A stretch of 33,246 nt of DNA from Candidatus Iainarchaeum sp. GTDB taxonomy: Archaea; Iainarchaeota; Iainarchaeia; Iainarchaeales; DTGL01. The position numbers and the translations under genes are program-made. The stretch covers positions 85,536-118,781 of the forward strand of contig JAOAJX010000002.1 of assembly GCA_026413945.1 (NCBI GenBank), written 5' to 3'. How positions within the stretch are numbered: the first letter of the stretch is position 1; every line of letters starts with the position of its first letter. Shown here one piece after another: positions 7,725 through 15,626 of this stretch. The notes below the pieces were generated by a model. That model ran no database searches. It saw only the letters and a list, made by a program, of their open reading frames with translations, and was not told the DNA's origin.

Positions 7725-8822
7725 TCATTGCTTTTGTTTTTTTCTTTTTCCAAAGACAATCTTTGTTGCAATTGGCTCTTTCTCTTTTACCTTCTTTTGG
7801 TGCTCCTTGAGGAAGCCATTTAAAAACTCTATTGTAAGCTTTTTTGTTTCTCCACAAAGACGAGCGCCTTTTTTGCATGAGAAAACTATTTCCTGCAATT
7901 CTTGCGTGTTTGGATAGTGGAACTTCAATATTTCGCAAACTTTGCATATTTCTGGCTTTCCGCCGAGCTTTCTTTGCATTTCAGCAGTTTCTCTGCCTCC
8001 AGTAAAAGCATTTGATATTTTAGCTTTAACTACTTCTGGAGAATCGTTTAGGAATATGGCACTATCAGGCATTGAACTGCTCATCTTTGTGCCTTGCAAA
8101 AGACCTGATTGGTGCATTATATGAATAAAGGATGGCACTTCCATATTATAAGGAAGCCGTTTCGCAACATCCCTTGCAATCCTTGCATGTGGATCTTGAT
8201 CTATTCCTATTGGCGTAATGCTTGGCATTTTTCCCTCAAAATCTTCAAGTTGAGGATGCAAAATGTCGGCGTATTGCAAAAGCGCTGAGCCCATCTTGCC
8301 GAGATCTACATGGCCATATGTTGCTTCAAATGCCCTTTTTGTTATCTTTTTGCTTATCTCAAAAGCTAACTCATAATAGCGCGGCTCATAGCAGCTCTGC
8401 AAGTAGATATCCTCTTCGTCAAGACCTAATGCTAGAAGATGCGCAATGTTATTTGCAGCAATTTTTCTTGCTTGATCCATAGTTTCAATATTTTCTCTGC
8501 TAGCATATGCCTCAATATCTGCGATGCAAAAATAGTTTCTAGCACCAAGATTTTTGAAAACTAGGAAAAGGTCTATCACTGCTTTATGGCCAAGATGCAT
8601 GTTGCCGCTTGGTGCAAGACCAGTAATGTTAATGAATGGCTGCCCTTTTTTTATGCAATTTGCAATCTTTTCAAAATCCCTTTGGCCAACAACTATGTTG
8701 CGCTCTAAAAGATAATGGTTCAAAAGCTTTTTCCAAGAATCTTTAAGCTGTGAGACCCCAAACTCCTTGAAAAGAGCTTCTGAATCGAGCTGCTTTGAAG
8801 ACCAAGGGTCAAATTTCTGCAT
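7725..8822 (-). CDS. trpS: Tryptophanyl-tRNA synthetase
   Basis: Class I aminoacyl-tRNA synthetase charging tRNA-Trp. The 365-residue protein has the archaeal/eukaryotic TrpRS N-terminal DPW motif at 5-7, the HIGH-class motif as HLGH at 76-79 within TGLAPSGNMHLGH, the TrpRS-specific GIDQDP near 206-211, and KMSSS at 246-250. The C-terminus has the archaeal TrpRS pattern of TGG, LGG and a paired Cys region before FLKEHQKK. These features separate it from TyrRS. The tail is very Lys-rich. The ATG start is probably leaderless, with a TATA-like TTTAAAAGA about 20 nt upstream on the minus strand. Divergent from endA; converges on gdhA with a 14-nt gap. Confidence 0.96.
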   Translation of the reverse strand: MQKFDPWSSKQLDSEALFKEFGVSQLKDSWKKLLNHYLLERNIVVGQRDFEKIANCIKKGQPFINITGLAPSGNMHLGHKAVIDLFLVFKNLGARNYFCIADIEAYASRENIETMDQARKIAANNIAHLLALGLDEEDIYLQSCYEPRYYELAFEISKKITKRAFEATYGHVDLGKMGSALLQYADILHPQLEDFEGKMPSITPIGIDQDPHARIARDVAKRLPYNMEVPSFIHIMHQSGLLQGTKMSSSMPDSAIFLNDSPEVVKAKISNAFTGGRETAEMQRKLGGKPEICKVCEILKFHYPNTQELQEIVFSCKKGARLCGETKKLTIEFLNGFLKEHQKKVKEKEPIATKIVFGKRKKQKQ

Positions 8823-8883
8823 ATTGCATCACATGTATCTTTTAAATTAATTTGTAAGCATTTTAATTTAAAAACAGAAGGCA

Positions 8884-8887
8884 GGTG
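8884..8887 (+). promoter_or_regulatory. Ribosome-binding GGTG that defines the endA start
   Basis: GGTG at 8884-8887 followed by the 5-nt spacer tcaat and then ATA at 8893-8895. This is the same spacing seen before the starts of gdhA, glutaredoxin, the cDPGS-family gene, tfb, PGI/PMI and others in this window, so it is evidence that translation begins at the ATA. Confidence 0.6.
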
Positions 8888-8892
8888 TCAAT

Positions 8893-9420
8893 ATAAGCAA
8901 AAAACCAGAAAAAGTTGCAATACTTTTAGAAAACAAAGCAATAGTGGAAAATCCAAGGTTTAGGGATGAACTTTTGCAAGAATCTTTTGGTGAATTAATA
9001 GAAAGGAAGCTTGTTCTTGACCTCAACGAAGCGCTGTATCTCCTCAAGAAAGGTAGAATAAAAATTAAACATGGAAAAAAAGACTTGACAGAAGAAACAC
9101 TCTTAAATATGGGGATTTCGGAGGATAAAAGATTTTACACAAAATATCTTGTTTTCGAGGATTTGCGCAGCAAAGGTTACGTTGTAAAAACTGGCTATAA
9201 ATTTGGCTTTGATTTTAGGGTTTACCCAAAAGGCAAAAAACCAGGTGAAGCTCACACGCAATATGTTGTAAATGTTTGTAAACAAAATGATGTTTTTAAA
9301 ATGCATGAAATGAGCAGAATGATCCGCCTCAGTGGCAATATTAATACTTTATTAGTACAAGCAGTAGTTGACTCTGAAAACCACATCAACTATTACCAAA
9401 TAATACGTTCCCAGCCATAA
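8893..9420 (+). CDS. endA: tRNA-splicing endonuclease, probable ATA start, catalytic Lys replaced
   Basis: Cuts pre-tRNA introns at bulge-helix-bulge sites. No ATG, GTG or TTG exists between the in-frame TAA at 8869-8871 and the GTG at 8944. Yet the codons from 8893 encode the conserved N-terminal strand (KVAILLENKAIV) of EndA. An ATA at 8893 sits 5 nt after GGTG and gives 175 residues, close to the 179 of the Methanocaldococcus enzyme. Against my recollection of that sequence the C-terminal halves align without gaps: Tyr111 matches Tyr115 and His121 matches His125, but Thr152 replaces the catalytic Lys156. It may therefore be a structural subunit or need a partner. A start at 8944 would remove the first beta strand. 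Divergent from trpS. Confidence 0.9.
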   Translation: MSKKPEKVAILLENKAIVENPRFRDELLQESFGELIERKLVLDLNEALYLLKKGRIKIKHGKKDLTEETLLNMGISEDKRFYTKYLVFEDLRSKGYVVKTGYKFGFDFRVYPKGKKPGEAHTQYVVNVCKQNDVFKMHEMSRMIRLSGNINTLLVQAVVDSENHINYYQIIRSQP

Positions 9421-9434
9421 ACAAAAAGATAAGT

Positions 9435-9478
9435 AAAGACAAAAAGAAAAAATAAAGGGCTTTTACAAATCAAAGCCC
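9435..9478 (-). terminator. Hairpin plus U-tract terminator of the histone-fold gene
   Basis: On the minus strand a 7-bp stem GGGCTTT/AAAGCCC (9472-9478 with 9457-9463) and an 8-nt loop are followed directly by a T-rich run (about 9435-9456). The hairpin spans the end of the coding sequence and its stop codon. Confidence 0.55.
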
Positions 9479-9636
9479 CTAAGTGTTTTTCTGCCGTTTT
9501 CTTTGGCTCTTTCAACTGCTTTGTCAAGTTTGTACTGAATAACCTTATTAAGGCCATCGAAGAAGTCACCAGCAATCCTTATATCTTTGCTCTTGGCATA
9601 TTCCTTTATTTTGGATTTAACCACATAATCCTCCAT
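9463..9636 (-). CDS. 57-residue histone-fold protein (DUF1931-like)
   Basis: A short gene beginning with ATG at 9636 and ending with TAA at 9463-9465. A strong ribosome-binding sequence AAGGAGGCGA lies just upstream. The product starts MEDYVVKSKIKEYA (helix 1), continues with AGDFFDGLNKVIQYKLDKAV (long helix 2), and ends with NGRKTLRGFDL. The RKT...D pattern is the loop that precedes helix 3 in histone folds, and the protein stops there, so helix 3 is missing or minimal. This matches the short archaeal DUF1931-type proteins as I know them. It probably dimerises and may bind DNA, but this is inference from the fold. Monocistronic, with a hairpin terminator at its end and TATA-like sequences near 9680-9710. 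Confidence 0.8.
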   Translation of the reverse strand: MEDYVVKSKIKEYAKSKDIRIAGDFFDGLNKVIQYKLDKAVERAKENGRKTLRGFDL

Positions 9637-9773
9637 CTAATCGCCTCCTTTTTGAAGAACATTGTTTATATGTTTAAAAAAATGCACAAACCTATATTTA
9701 AACCTATGGGATAAGAGTTTTATAGGAAAAATTAAAAAAGTGATGTTTTGGCACGAACGGTATTGCAAAGAGC

Positions 9774-10550
9774 TCAAAAAGTTGAAAATATTGGTTCTTT
9801 AAGCTGCTTCTTATCGCTTTTCTGATTTGAAACTAATTTTGATTCAATTAGTTGTGGCTCCTTAAAATTGCGCCTCAAGCCTGAAATTAGTTCAAGTATT
9901 GCTTTTCTAATATCTTCGCCCTTTCTTCCTTCTGCAGCCTTAAGTGGGGTGATAAAATACTCTGGCATACTGCTTGAAAGCCAATTACTAAAATCATGGT
10001 TAGATGCATGGTGCTCCACTGAGTTTATTGGTGCTTTTGCAATTGCTTGTTCAAACTCTGCCAAATTGCCTGCCTTAAGGTCGCAATACCAGAAGTAAAA
10101 GACAGGCAGCTGTTTGCCAAAGAAATCTTCTTTTTGAACAGCTGCGCTGCCTTTATCACGCACCTCTAAAGCTTTGTTTTCCAAAGGGGGGGCTTCAACT
10201 GCTTTAATTTCCTTTTTGGCATTTTCTTCCGGTTGTGTGCCTTTCATTCTTTTTGTAACCTGTAATGGCTCTTCTTTTGGCTCAGGCACTGCTTTTTTTG
10301 GTTTATTTTTTTCAATTTCCAACTCTTTAAAGTCAATTTCTTCGTGAATTTGCTCCTTTTTAGGTAAATCCTTTTTCTGTGATTTGCTCTCAAGAGCTCT
10401 TATTTCTTCTGCGAGACGTTCAAGCTCTTTTGTCTCATCAATAGTATTTCCTTTGTTGCTGAATAGTCCAATTGCTTTGCGCATTTCCTCTTTTTTCTTT
10501 TCAAGGTCGCTTTTCCTTGTAAAAGGAAGTATGATATCTTGAATACCCAA
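9774..10550 (-). CDS. Protein with C-terminal DUF5752-like domain and charged linker
   Basis: 258 residues from a TTG at 10550, supported by GGTG 5 nt upstream. Residues 1-70 are charged and helical, with likely coiled coil. Residues 70-145 are a low-complexity Lys/Glu/Pro linker. Residues 147-225 resemble DUF5752: FYFWYCDLKAGNL, then SVEHHASNHDFSNWL, with His and Asp-Phe-x-x-Trp in the expected places, and a helical end. The C-terminal 30 residues are basic and presumably disordered. I know of no biochemical function for this domain. It is divergent from the first uridine-kinase-like gene, sharing a 71-nt intergenic region. Confidence 0.7.
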   Translation of the reverse strand: MGIQDIILPFTRKSDLEKKKEEMRKAIGLFSNKGNTIDETKELERLAEEIRALESKSQKKDLPKKEQIHEEIDFKELEIEKNKPKKAVPEPKEEPLQVTKRMKGTQPEENAKKEIKAVEAPPLENKALEVRDKGSAAVQKEDFFGKQLPVFYFWYCDLKAGNLAEFEQAIAKAPINSVEHHASNHDFSNWLSSSMPEYFITPLKAAEGRKGEDIRKAILELISGLRRNFKEPQLIESKLVSNQKSDKKQLKEPIFSTF

Positions 10551-10621
10551 ATTTCCACCACCGAGAATTTAACATAATAGATACTAAGTAATATTTAAAC
10601 TTTTGCAATTAGGCATTAATT

Positions 10622-11338
10622 ATGGCCTTACCAAAAGGTTACAAAGCACCTCCGCACTACACCCAAAGAATGCTAAAAGAAAGGATAGCAAGAATTAAGG
10701 AGAGGGAGCAAAAGTTAAGAAAGCGTTACGAGGATAAGTTCAGAGCTATCCCAAAGCTTAGACTGGTACCAGCGATGGAGGAGATAAAAAGAATTGTCAC
10801 ACAGTCGCAAAGGCCTTACATTGTTGCCATTTGTGGCCCAAGCACTTCCGGAAAAACAAGCTTTGCGAAGAGGCTTGCAAGAGACCTCAACGCAGGTTTA
10901 ATATCAACAGATTCTTACTATAAAACAATAGATTATGTTGCAAAGCTGCCGCTTTATTTCGATGATGTGCGCTCTGTTGACATAAGATCAATTGCAGAGG
11001 CCATGAAAGAATGGAAGATGGGAAAAAGCATCATAGTTCCAGTGCATGACCCAATAAAACATGAAAATGTGGGATCAAAAGTTGTGCCACACACTGGAAT
11101 CCTTATCTTAGAAGGCATAGTTGCATTCCATCCAAAGTTGATTAAGTTTGCCGATTTAAAGGTATATTTTGAGTCTTCTCCGCAAAAGCGCCTTAAAAGG
11201 AAATATAGAAGAGATGTTAAAGAAAGGGGCAGGAGCATAGCATATGCCAGGGATAGATTTTATTCAACGGTTGAAGAATCTAGGCTCCAGTATATGGAAC
11301 AGCAAAGACACAAAGCAAATCTAATTGTGCTAGCATAA
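10622..11338 (+). CDS. Uridine kinase/phosphoribulokinase-family P-loop kinase, paralogue 1
   Basis: 238 residues. The first 60 are a basic helical extension not usual in Udk. The kinase domain follows: Walker A GPSTSGKTS at 72-80, STDSYYK (the Udk DSYY motif), PLYFDD, a VPVHD strand, LILEGIVAFH (Walker B-like), and the RRDVKERGR lid region with several arginines. This matches the uridine kinase/phosphoribulokinase family, which phosphorylates a nucleoside or sugar. The actual substrate cannot be read from sequence. The start is ATG with a TATA-like ATTTAAAC about 25 nt upstream, so the transcript is likely leaderless. A paralogue follows 38 nt downstream with its own TATA-like element. Confidence 0.82.
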   Translation: MALPKGYKAPPHYTQRMLKERIARIKEREQKLRKRYEDKFRAIPKLRLVPAMEEIKRIVTQSQRPYIVAICGPSTSGKTSFAKRLARDLNAGLISTDSYYKTIDYVAKLPLYFDDVRSVDIRSIAEAMKEWKMGKSIIVPVHDPIKHENVGSKVVPHTGILILEGIVAFHPKLIKFADLKVYFESSPQKRLKRKYRRDVKERGRSIAYARDRFYSTVEESRLQYMEQQRHKANLIVLA

Positions 11339-11376
11339 AAATTATATTAAAAATATTACAAATACAAGATTTTATT

Positions 11377-12087
11377 ATGCCGTCATACAGATTACCAAAA
11401 CATTTTTCTCAAAGGGCACTAAGAAAAAGAAAACTTGAAATAAAAGCTAAAGAAGAAAGAGTTAAGAAAAGGTATGAAAGCCTTGTCTCGAATATTCCGC
11501 GCTATAGGCTAACAGAAGGTTTCTATGAGCTGAAAAGAAGGATTGGAAGCATGCAAAAGCCAACAGTTGTTGTTCTTATATGCGGCACAATGGGCTCAGG
11601 AAAAACATCATTTACAACGAGGCTTGCAAAGGAGTTTGGCGCAGCAGTCATTTCAACTGACTTATATTTTAGGGAGCAAAGCGTGGCTGAAAAATACCCG
11701 CTCTATTATGACGATCCGCGTGCAGTTAAGCTTGATCTAATGGCGGAGCATATAAAAGGTTGGCGTGAAGGTAAGCCAATAACTATGCCGGTACATGACC
11801 TTGTCACACACAAAGAACTTGAGCCAAAGCAAATACCTCACACAAGAGTGCTTTTTGTTGAAGGAACTATGGCCTTTCACCCTAGAATAAGACATCTTGC
11901 AGACATAAGGGTTTACTTTGAGTCTTCACCCAATAAAAGGTTAAAGAGACGTTACAGAAGGGATGTTAAAATCAGAGGTAGGACCACTGCATATGTGCGC
12001 GATAGGTTTTATTCAACGCTCGAGCCAGCAAGAATAGCACTACTCGAGCAGTGGAAGCACCACGCTGACATGATTATAATTACATAG
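11377..12087 (+). CDS. Uridine kinase/phosphoribulokinase-family P-loop kinase, paralogue 2
   Basis: 236 residues, collinear with the preceding gene from the basic N-terminal extension to the end, so the pair arose by tandem duplication. Walker A differs: GTMGSGKTS at 70-78 instead of GPSTSGKTS. The DSYYK motif has become DLYFR, while PLYYDD, the PVHD strand, VEGTMAFH, YFESSPNKRLKRRYRRDVK and the YVRDRFYST tail are kept. Changes in the substrate-proximal motifs suggest that the copies differ in substrate or that one is regulatory (inference). An A/T-rich promoter (ATTATATTAAAAATATT at about 11341-11357) lies between the genes. The stop nearly abuts the GmhA-type gene, giving a possible three-gene unit. 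Confidence 0.82.
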   Translation: MPSYRLPKHFSQRALRKRKLEIKAKEERVKKRYESLVSNIPRYRLTEGFYELKRRIGSMQKPTVVVLICGTMGSGKTSFTTRLAKEFGAAVISTDLYFREQSVAEKYPLYYDDPRAVKLDLMAEHIKGWREGKPITMPVHDLVTHKELEPKQIPHTRVLFVEGTMAFHPRIRHLADIRVYFESSPNKRLKRRYRRDVKIRGRTTAYVRDRFYSTLEPARIALLEQWKHHADMIIIT

Positions 12088-12095
12088 GGTTGGTT

Positions 12096-12677
12096 ATGAG
12101 AAAAAAAGATTTTGCTAAAAATGCTTTTGATGAGCACCTTCTTGTGCTGAAAAAAATAGCTGAGCCAAAGAGCTTACAAAACATAAGGTTTTGCGCAAAA
12201 AAAATAGCCGATTGTTTCAAAAGAGGAAACAAGGTGCTTATCTTTGGAAATGGTGGATCAGCAGCAGACTCAGAACATTTCGCAGCAGAGTTGATTGGAA
12301 AATTGACGAAAAAAAGGAAGCCTTTGCCAGCCATTGCATTACCAAGCTGCGCACCAATTATTACAGCAATATCAAATGACTTCGGTTTTGAAGATGTATT
12401 TTCAAGACAACTTGAGGCCCTTGCAAAAAAAGACGATGTTGTGATAGCTATAAGCACTTCTGGCCTATCGAAGAATGTTATAAAAGGAGTCCTAAAGGCC
12501 AAAGAGAAAGGAGCATATACTATAGCGATAACATCAGTCAATGGCAGGCTTAAGAGCATTGCCGACAATTCAATTTGTATAGATTCTAAAAATACTCAGC
12601 GGATACAAGAGATGCATATCTTTGTTATCCATTTGCTTTGTGAGTTTACACAAGAGTTATGTAAAAAAACAGCATAA
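12096..12677 (+). CDS. gmhA: SIS-domain sugar isomerase, phosphoheptose isomerase (GmhA) type
   Basis: Isomerase of the GmhA family, which converts sedoheptulose 7-phosphate to D-glycero-heptose 7-phosphate for surface glycans. From the ATG at 12096 the protein is 193 residues, typical for the family. It has the GNGGSAADSEHFAAE signature at 51-65 (with the metal-site His and Glu), the ISTSG phosphate-binding loop, and the C-terminal RIQEMHIFVIH pattern with the conserved Glu and His residues. An in-frame TTG at 12090 is possible but lacks support. It follows the second kinase by 8 nt. With the glycosyltransferases downstream, it points to heptose-containing glycans (inference). Confidence 0.88.
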   Translation: MRKKDFAKNAFDEHLLVLKKIAEPKSLQNIRFCAKKIADCFKRGNKVLIFGNGGSAADSEHFAAELIGKLTKKRKPLPAIALPSCAPIITAISNDFGFEDVFSRQLEALAKKDDVVIAISTSGLSKNVIKGVLKAKEKGAYTIAITSVNGRLKSIADNSICIDSKNTQRIQEMHIFVIHLLCEFTQELCKKTA

Positions 12678-12716
12678 AACATGAAGTATTAAATTTAGTA
12701 TCACTCTAATTATAAG

Positions 12717-14012
12717 ATGCCTCTAAAAAGGGAACTGACGCTAGTTGAAGCGCTTTTCAGCGGCATAGGAATCATAATAGGCGCAGGCATATATGCAATA
12801 ATAGCTCAAGCAGCTTCTATTGCAGGAAATGGAATTTGGCTTTCTTTTGTTTTTGCGGCTTTTGTCGCAGCAACCGCTGGATTAAGTTATGCGGAACTTT
12901 CATCAATGTTTCCTAAAGCTGGTGCAGAATATGATTACATAAAGCCAGCATTTGGACATAGATTTGCTTTTATTGTTGCTTGGCTTGCAATATTTGCCTC
13001 TTTTGTTGGCATTACCACGGTAGCGATGAGTTTTGGTGGCTACATTTCAGCAATATTCTGCCTCAGTTGCACTTTGGGAATTCAAGAAAATCCGAACATT
13101 GCTAATTTTGATTGGCTTTTCTGGGCTGCTATGCTCATAATTTTCTCTGCATTGGTTCTATTAACGGGTGTTAAAAAATCAGCCGAATTGGCTGTTGCTA
13201 TTACTACACTGAGCATAGTTGGGCTTCTCATAGTTATCGGCATGGGTTTACCTCATGCTACAAAGGTTGATCTTTTCGAAATTAAATCTATTGGTGGGAT
13301 TTTTAGCGCGGCTGGTTTGGTCTTTTTTGCTTATATAGGTTTTGAAGAGATAGTGCGCTTATCCGAGGAAACGAAAAATCCTGAAAAAAACATACCTTTG
13401 GCGGTTTTACTTTCAATATTACTTACATCAATATTATATGTTCTTGTATCTATTTCAGTCCTTGGATTGGTTGAGGCTGAAGAGCTTGCCTCAACTCAAA
13501 ACCCAATGGCTGTTGTGGGGGGCATAGTTTTCGGAAGAGAAGGCCATCTTTTGCTTTCACTGATAGCTCTTTTTGCTACCTCAAGCACTGTGCTTTTAAT
13601 AATGCTTGCAACCTCAAGGATACTTTATGGGATGAGCAGCGAGGGGGCGCTGCCATCATTCCTTCAAAAAGTATCTAAAAATGGTGTTCCTAAGGCAGCT
13701 GTCTTTACAACTGCACTAATATCGATGGCTTTTCTTTCTTTTGCCTCAATAGAATTTGTTGCAAGCACAGTTAACTTTTCTATTTTCCTTATATTCCTAA
13801 TTGTAAACTTCGCACTTATTAACTTGAGAATGAAGCTACCTGCTAAGCACAGGCCTTTTAAAGTGCCTTTCAGCCTTGGCCCTGTGCCTTTGCCAACATT
13901 CATTGGAATTATAGTCACAATGCTTTTATTATTAAGCATAGATCACGAAGCAGTACTTTTCGGGACTATTGCTTTAGGCTTTGGTTTCTTATTATCTATT
14001 TTTTATACCTAG
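12717..14012 (+). CDS. APC-family amino acid/polyamine permease
   Basis: 431 residues with about 12 hydrophobic helices, a standard APC-superfamily size. The first helix carries GIGIIIGAGIYA, the unwound substrate-binding Gly-rich motif of APC transporters. YAELSSMFPKAGAEYDY follows in the helix 2-3 region, and a FFAYIGFEE motif lies near helix 6. The likely role is uptake of an amino acid across the cytoplasmic membrane, consistent with a host-dependent or scavenging lifestyle; the substrate is not determinable. TATA-like ATTAAATTTAG lies at about 12689-12699. Its 3' end overlaps the convergent gene by 17 nt. Confidence 0.92.
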   Translation: MPLKRELTLVEALFSGIGIIIGAGIYAIIAQAASIAGNGIWLSFVFAAFVAATAGLSYAELSSMFPKAGAEYDYIKPAFGHRFAFIVAWLAIFASFVGITTVAMSFGGYISAIFCLSCTLGIQENPNIANFDWLFWAAMLIIFSALVLLTGVKKSAELAVAITTLSIVGLLIVIGMGLPHATKVDLFEIKSIGGIFSAAGLVFFAYIGFEEIVRLSEETKNPEKNIPLAVLLSILLTSILYVLVSISVLGLVEAEELASTQNPMAVVGGIVFGREGHLLLSLIALFATSSTVLLIMLATSRILYGMSSEGALPSFLQKVSKNGVPKAAVFTTALISMAFLSFASIEFVASTVNFSIFLIFLIVNFALINLRMKLPAKHRPFKVPFSLGPVPLPTFIGIIVTMLLLLSIDHEAVLFGTIALGFGFLLSIFYT

Positions 14013-14682
14013 GTTTAGCATAAGGTGTTTTAATTTTTTTGTTTCTTTGTGCTCTTCTCTCTAAACGTCGCCTTACAAGTTTTTCTTTTATAAGAAGATC
14101 TCCACAAATTTTTTTATCAACAAAAGCCATCTTGGGATTAAGAAGCAGTCTTAAGTTGTTTATAACTGTTTGTACACAACCTGTGCTAATTTCACCACCT
14201 GCTCTAAGAACAAAATCTCTGCTAAGGGCAACTTTTTTTCTAGCAATTATGCTCACTAATCTTTCACAATCTTGCTTAAGCTCATTCAAGCCGGGAGAAT
14301 TTATTACGATAAGGCGCCTACCAAGAATTTTTTTTGCAAATCCTATTAATCTCATGGCATCATTGAATTCGGAATTCTTCAACAGAGTTTTGTCTTTTTC
14401 TATTATTGCTTTATAGTTTCTTAAGCCCATGGGGACTGCAAATATTGCTACCATTGCTTTGGGGTTTTTTGCTGCTTCAATAATTGCACGGCCATAAATT
14501 GCAAACATGGCTTTCCTATAGCGCTCCCAATCAATAGCTTCTTGGTGACCCTTCGAGTAAAGATTCTTTGTTAATTCAATGGTGCGGTGCTTTTGCAAGC
14601 CAAATTCGGTTGCGTAATTGAGCCAGTTTGGATGTACAAGAACAAGAAGCTCATTGTAAGGCCCTTTGTGATCTGTCTCCAT
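13996..14682 (-). CDS. Orphan archaeal alpha/beta protein with basic tail
   Basis: 228 residues. It begins with a strand-like LLVLVHPNW and alternates hydrophobic strands (AMVAIFAVP, RLIVINSPG) with helices, suggesting a Rossmann-like alpha/beta fold. A Gly-Gly-Glu followed by a Cys-Val at about 167-174 and KMAFVDKKICGDLL are further recognisable patches. The last 30 residues are strongly basic (RRRLERRAQRNKK), suggesting nucleic acid or membrane contact. I do not recognise the family. It starts 14 nt after the DUF368 gene and probably forms an operon with it, although a TATA-like TTTTTAATAAC lies inside the end of that gene. Overlaps the 3' end of the permease by 17 nt. Confidence 0.65.
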   Translation of the reverse strand: METDHKGPYNELLVLVHPNWLNYATEFGLQKHRTIELTKNLYSKGHQEAIDWERYRKAMFAIYGRAIIEAAKNPKAMVAIFAVPMGLRNYKAIIEKDKTLLKNSEFNDAMRLIGFAKKILGRRLIVINSPGLNELKQDCERLVSIIARKKVALSRDFVLRAGGEISTGCVQTVINNLRLLLNPKMAFVDKKICGDLLIKEKLVRRRLERRAQRNKKIKTPYAKPRYKK

Positions 14683-14696
14683 TGTAATTTATCCGT

Positions 14697-15578
14697 TTAA
14701 AAGTTATTAAAAAGGTTTTTTCTGCTAGGGCTTTTCCCAGATGCTTTTTTCTCTAGTAAGAGCAAGAGTGAAAAACCAAACAATGCGGAGATAATTATCA
14801 AAAGATAATTATCCGGCTGTGAAGCAATAATCTTTTCAACCGGCACTCTAAGAGAGCCGAGCACGAGCCCGGCAAGAGATGCAAAAACGCGCGCCTTGTG
14901 TCTTTTCAGCATCAATGCTAAGAGTTTAGAGAAACCAATTAGGCCTATAAGCATTCCCATTGAGCAGTAAACAAGTGGCGGCAAATCTAATCTGTTTAAA
15001 GCATCAAGCAAATACTCATATTGCCCAAGAACTACTAAAACATATGCACCTGAGATGCCTGGCAAAAGCATTGTGCATGCGGCAGCGATACCTGATAAAA
15101 ACAAAACCATTGGGCTGTGATCTATCAGCAATGTTGGTATAGAAACAAAGAAATAAGCAAATAATAAAGATGCGAAAAATATTAGGAAAGTTGCGATTGA
15201 GTCTTTTTTTGAAATATTTACTACTAAAGCTTGTCTTATGACTAAAGCTACAGATCCAGCAACAAGACCAAAGAAGAATGAATAAGTGAGGGCGGTATAG
15301 TTCTCAAGCATGACCTTTACAAAACCAGCCGTAAGCAAAAAAGATAAAAGAATGCCGCTAAGCAACGGTAAAAAAAATTCAAAATCTATTTTGGAGAATC
15401 CGGCACTCAAGTTGTTTATAGCATATATGAGGCGCTCATATATTCCTGTTATTAATGCAATTGTTCCGCCTGAAATTCCTGGCAATATATTGGCGGCACC
15501 CATTAAAACTCCTTTCAGGAATATGCTAAAAAACTCGCGTAAGGCCATAAAATCCACTAAAAACTTAAAACCACTCAT
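14697..15578 (-). CDS. popT: DUF368-family polyprenyl-phosphate transporter (PopT type)
   Basis: 293 residues with about eight to nine hydrophobic helices. Two repeated motifs mark the family: ANILPGISGGTIALITGIYE near residues 29-48 and MLLPGISGAYVLVVLGQYE near 168-186, consistent with an inverted-repeat architecture. In bacteria DUF368 proteins (PopT) flip undecaprenyl phosphate back across the membrane for reuse. The archaeal protein would be expected to act on a dolichyl or other polyprenyl phosphate (inference). A UppP homologue lies 4 kb away, supporting a carrier-recycling role. The first ATG is used; an internal ATG at residue 11 is possible. Confidence 0.9.
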   Translation of the reverse strand: MSGFKFLVDFMALREFFSIFLKGVLMGAANILPGISGGTIALITGIYERLIYAINNLSAGFSKIDFEFFLPLLSGILLSFLLTAGFVKVMLENYTALTYSFFFGLVAGSVALVIRQALVVNISKKDSIATFLIFFASLLFAYFFVSIPTLLIDHSPMVLFLSGIAAACTMLLPGISGAYVLVVLGQYEYLLDALNRLDLPPLVYCSMGMLIGLIGFSKLLALMLKRHKARVFASLAGLVLGSLRVPVEKIIASQPDNYLLIIISALFGFSLLLLLEKKASGKSPSRKNLFNNF

Positions 15579-15626
15579 TTTTTAAATAGTTGGCAGGAGA
15601 GATTAATAAAAAAAGTGAAAAGGAAG

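Noticed and set aside
10622-12087. Reading the tandem P-loop genes as 2-phosphoglycerate kinases feeding the cDPGS-family protein
   Set aside because: The DSYYK, PVHD and RRDVKERGR motifs fit uridine kinase/phosphoribulokinase, not the 2-phosphoglycerate kinase pattern. The functional link is attractive but not supported by the motifs.
12080-12568. 162-codon minus-strand frame opposite the GmhA-type gene
   Set aside because: The sense strand encodes a clear GmhA family protein with all motifs; the antisense frame has no recognisable features and is a by-product of codon bias.
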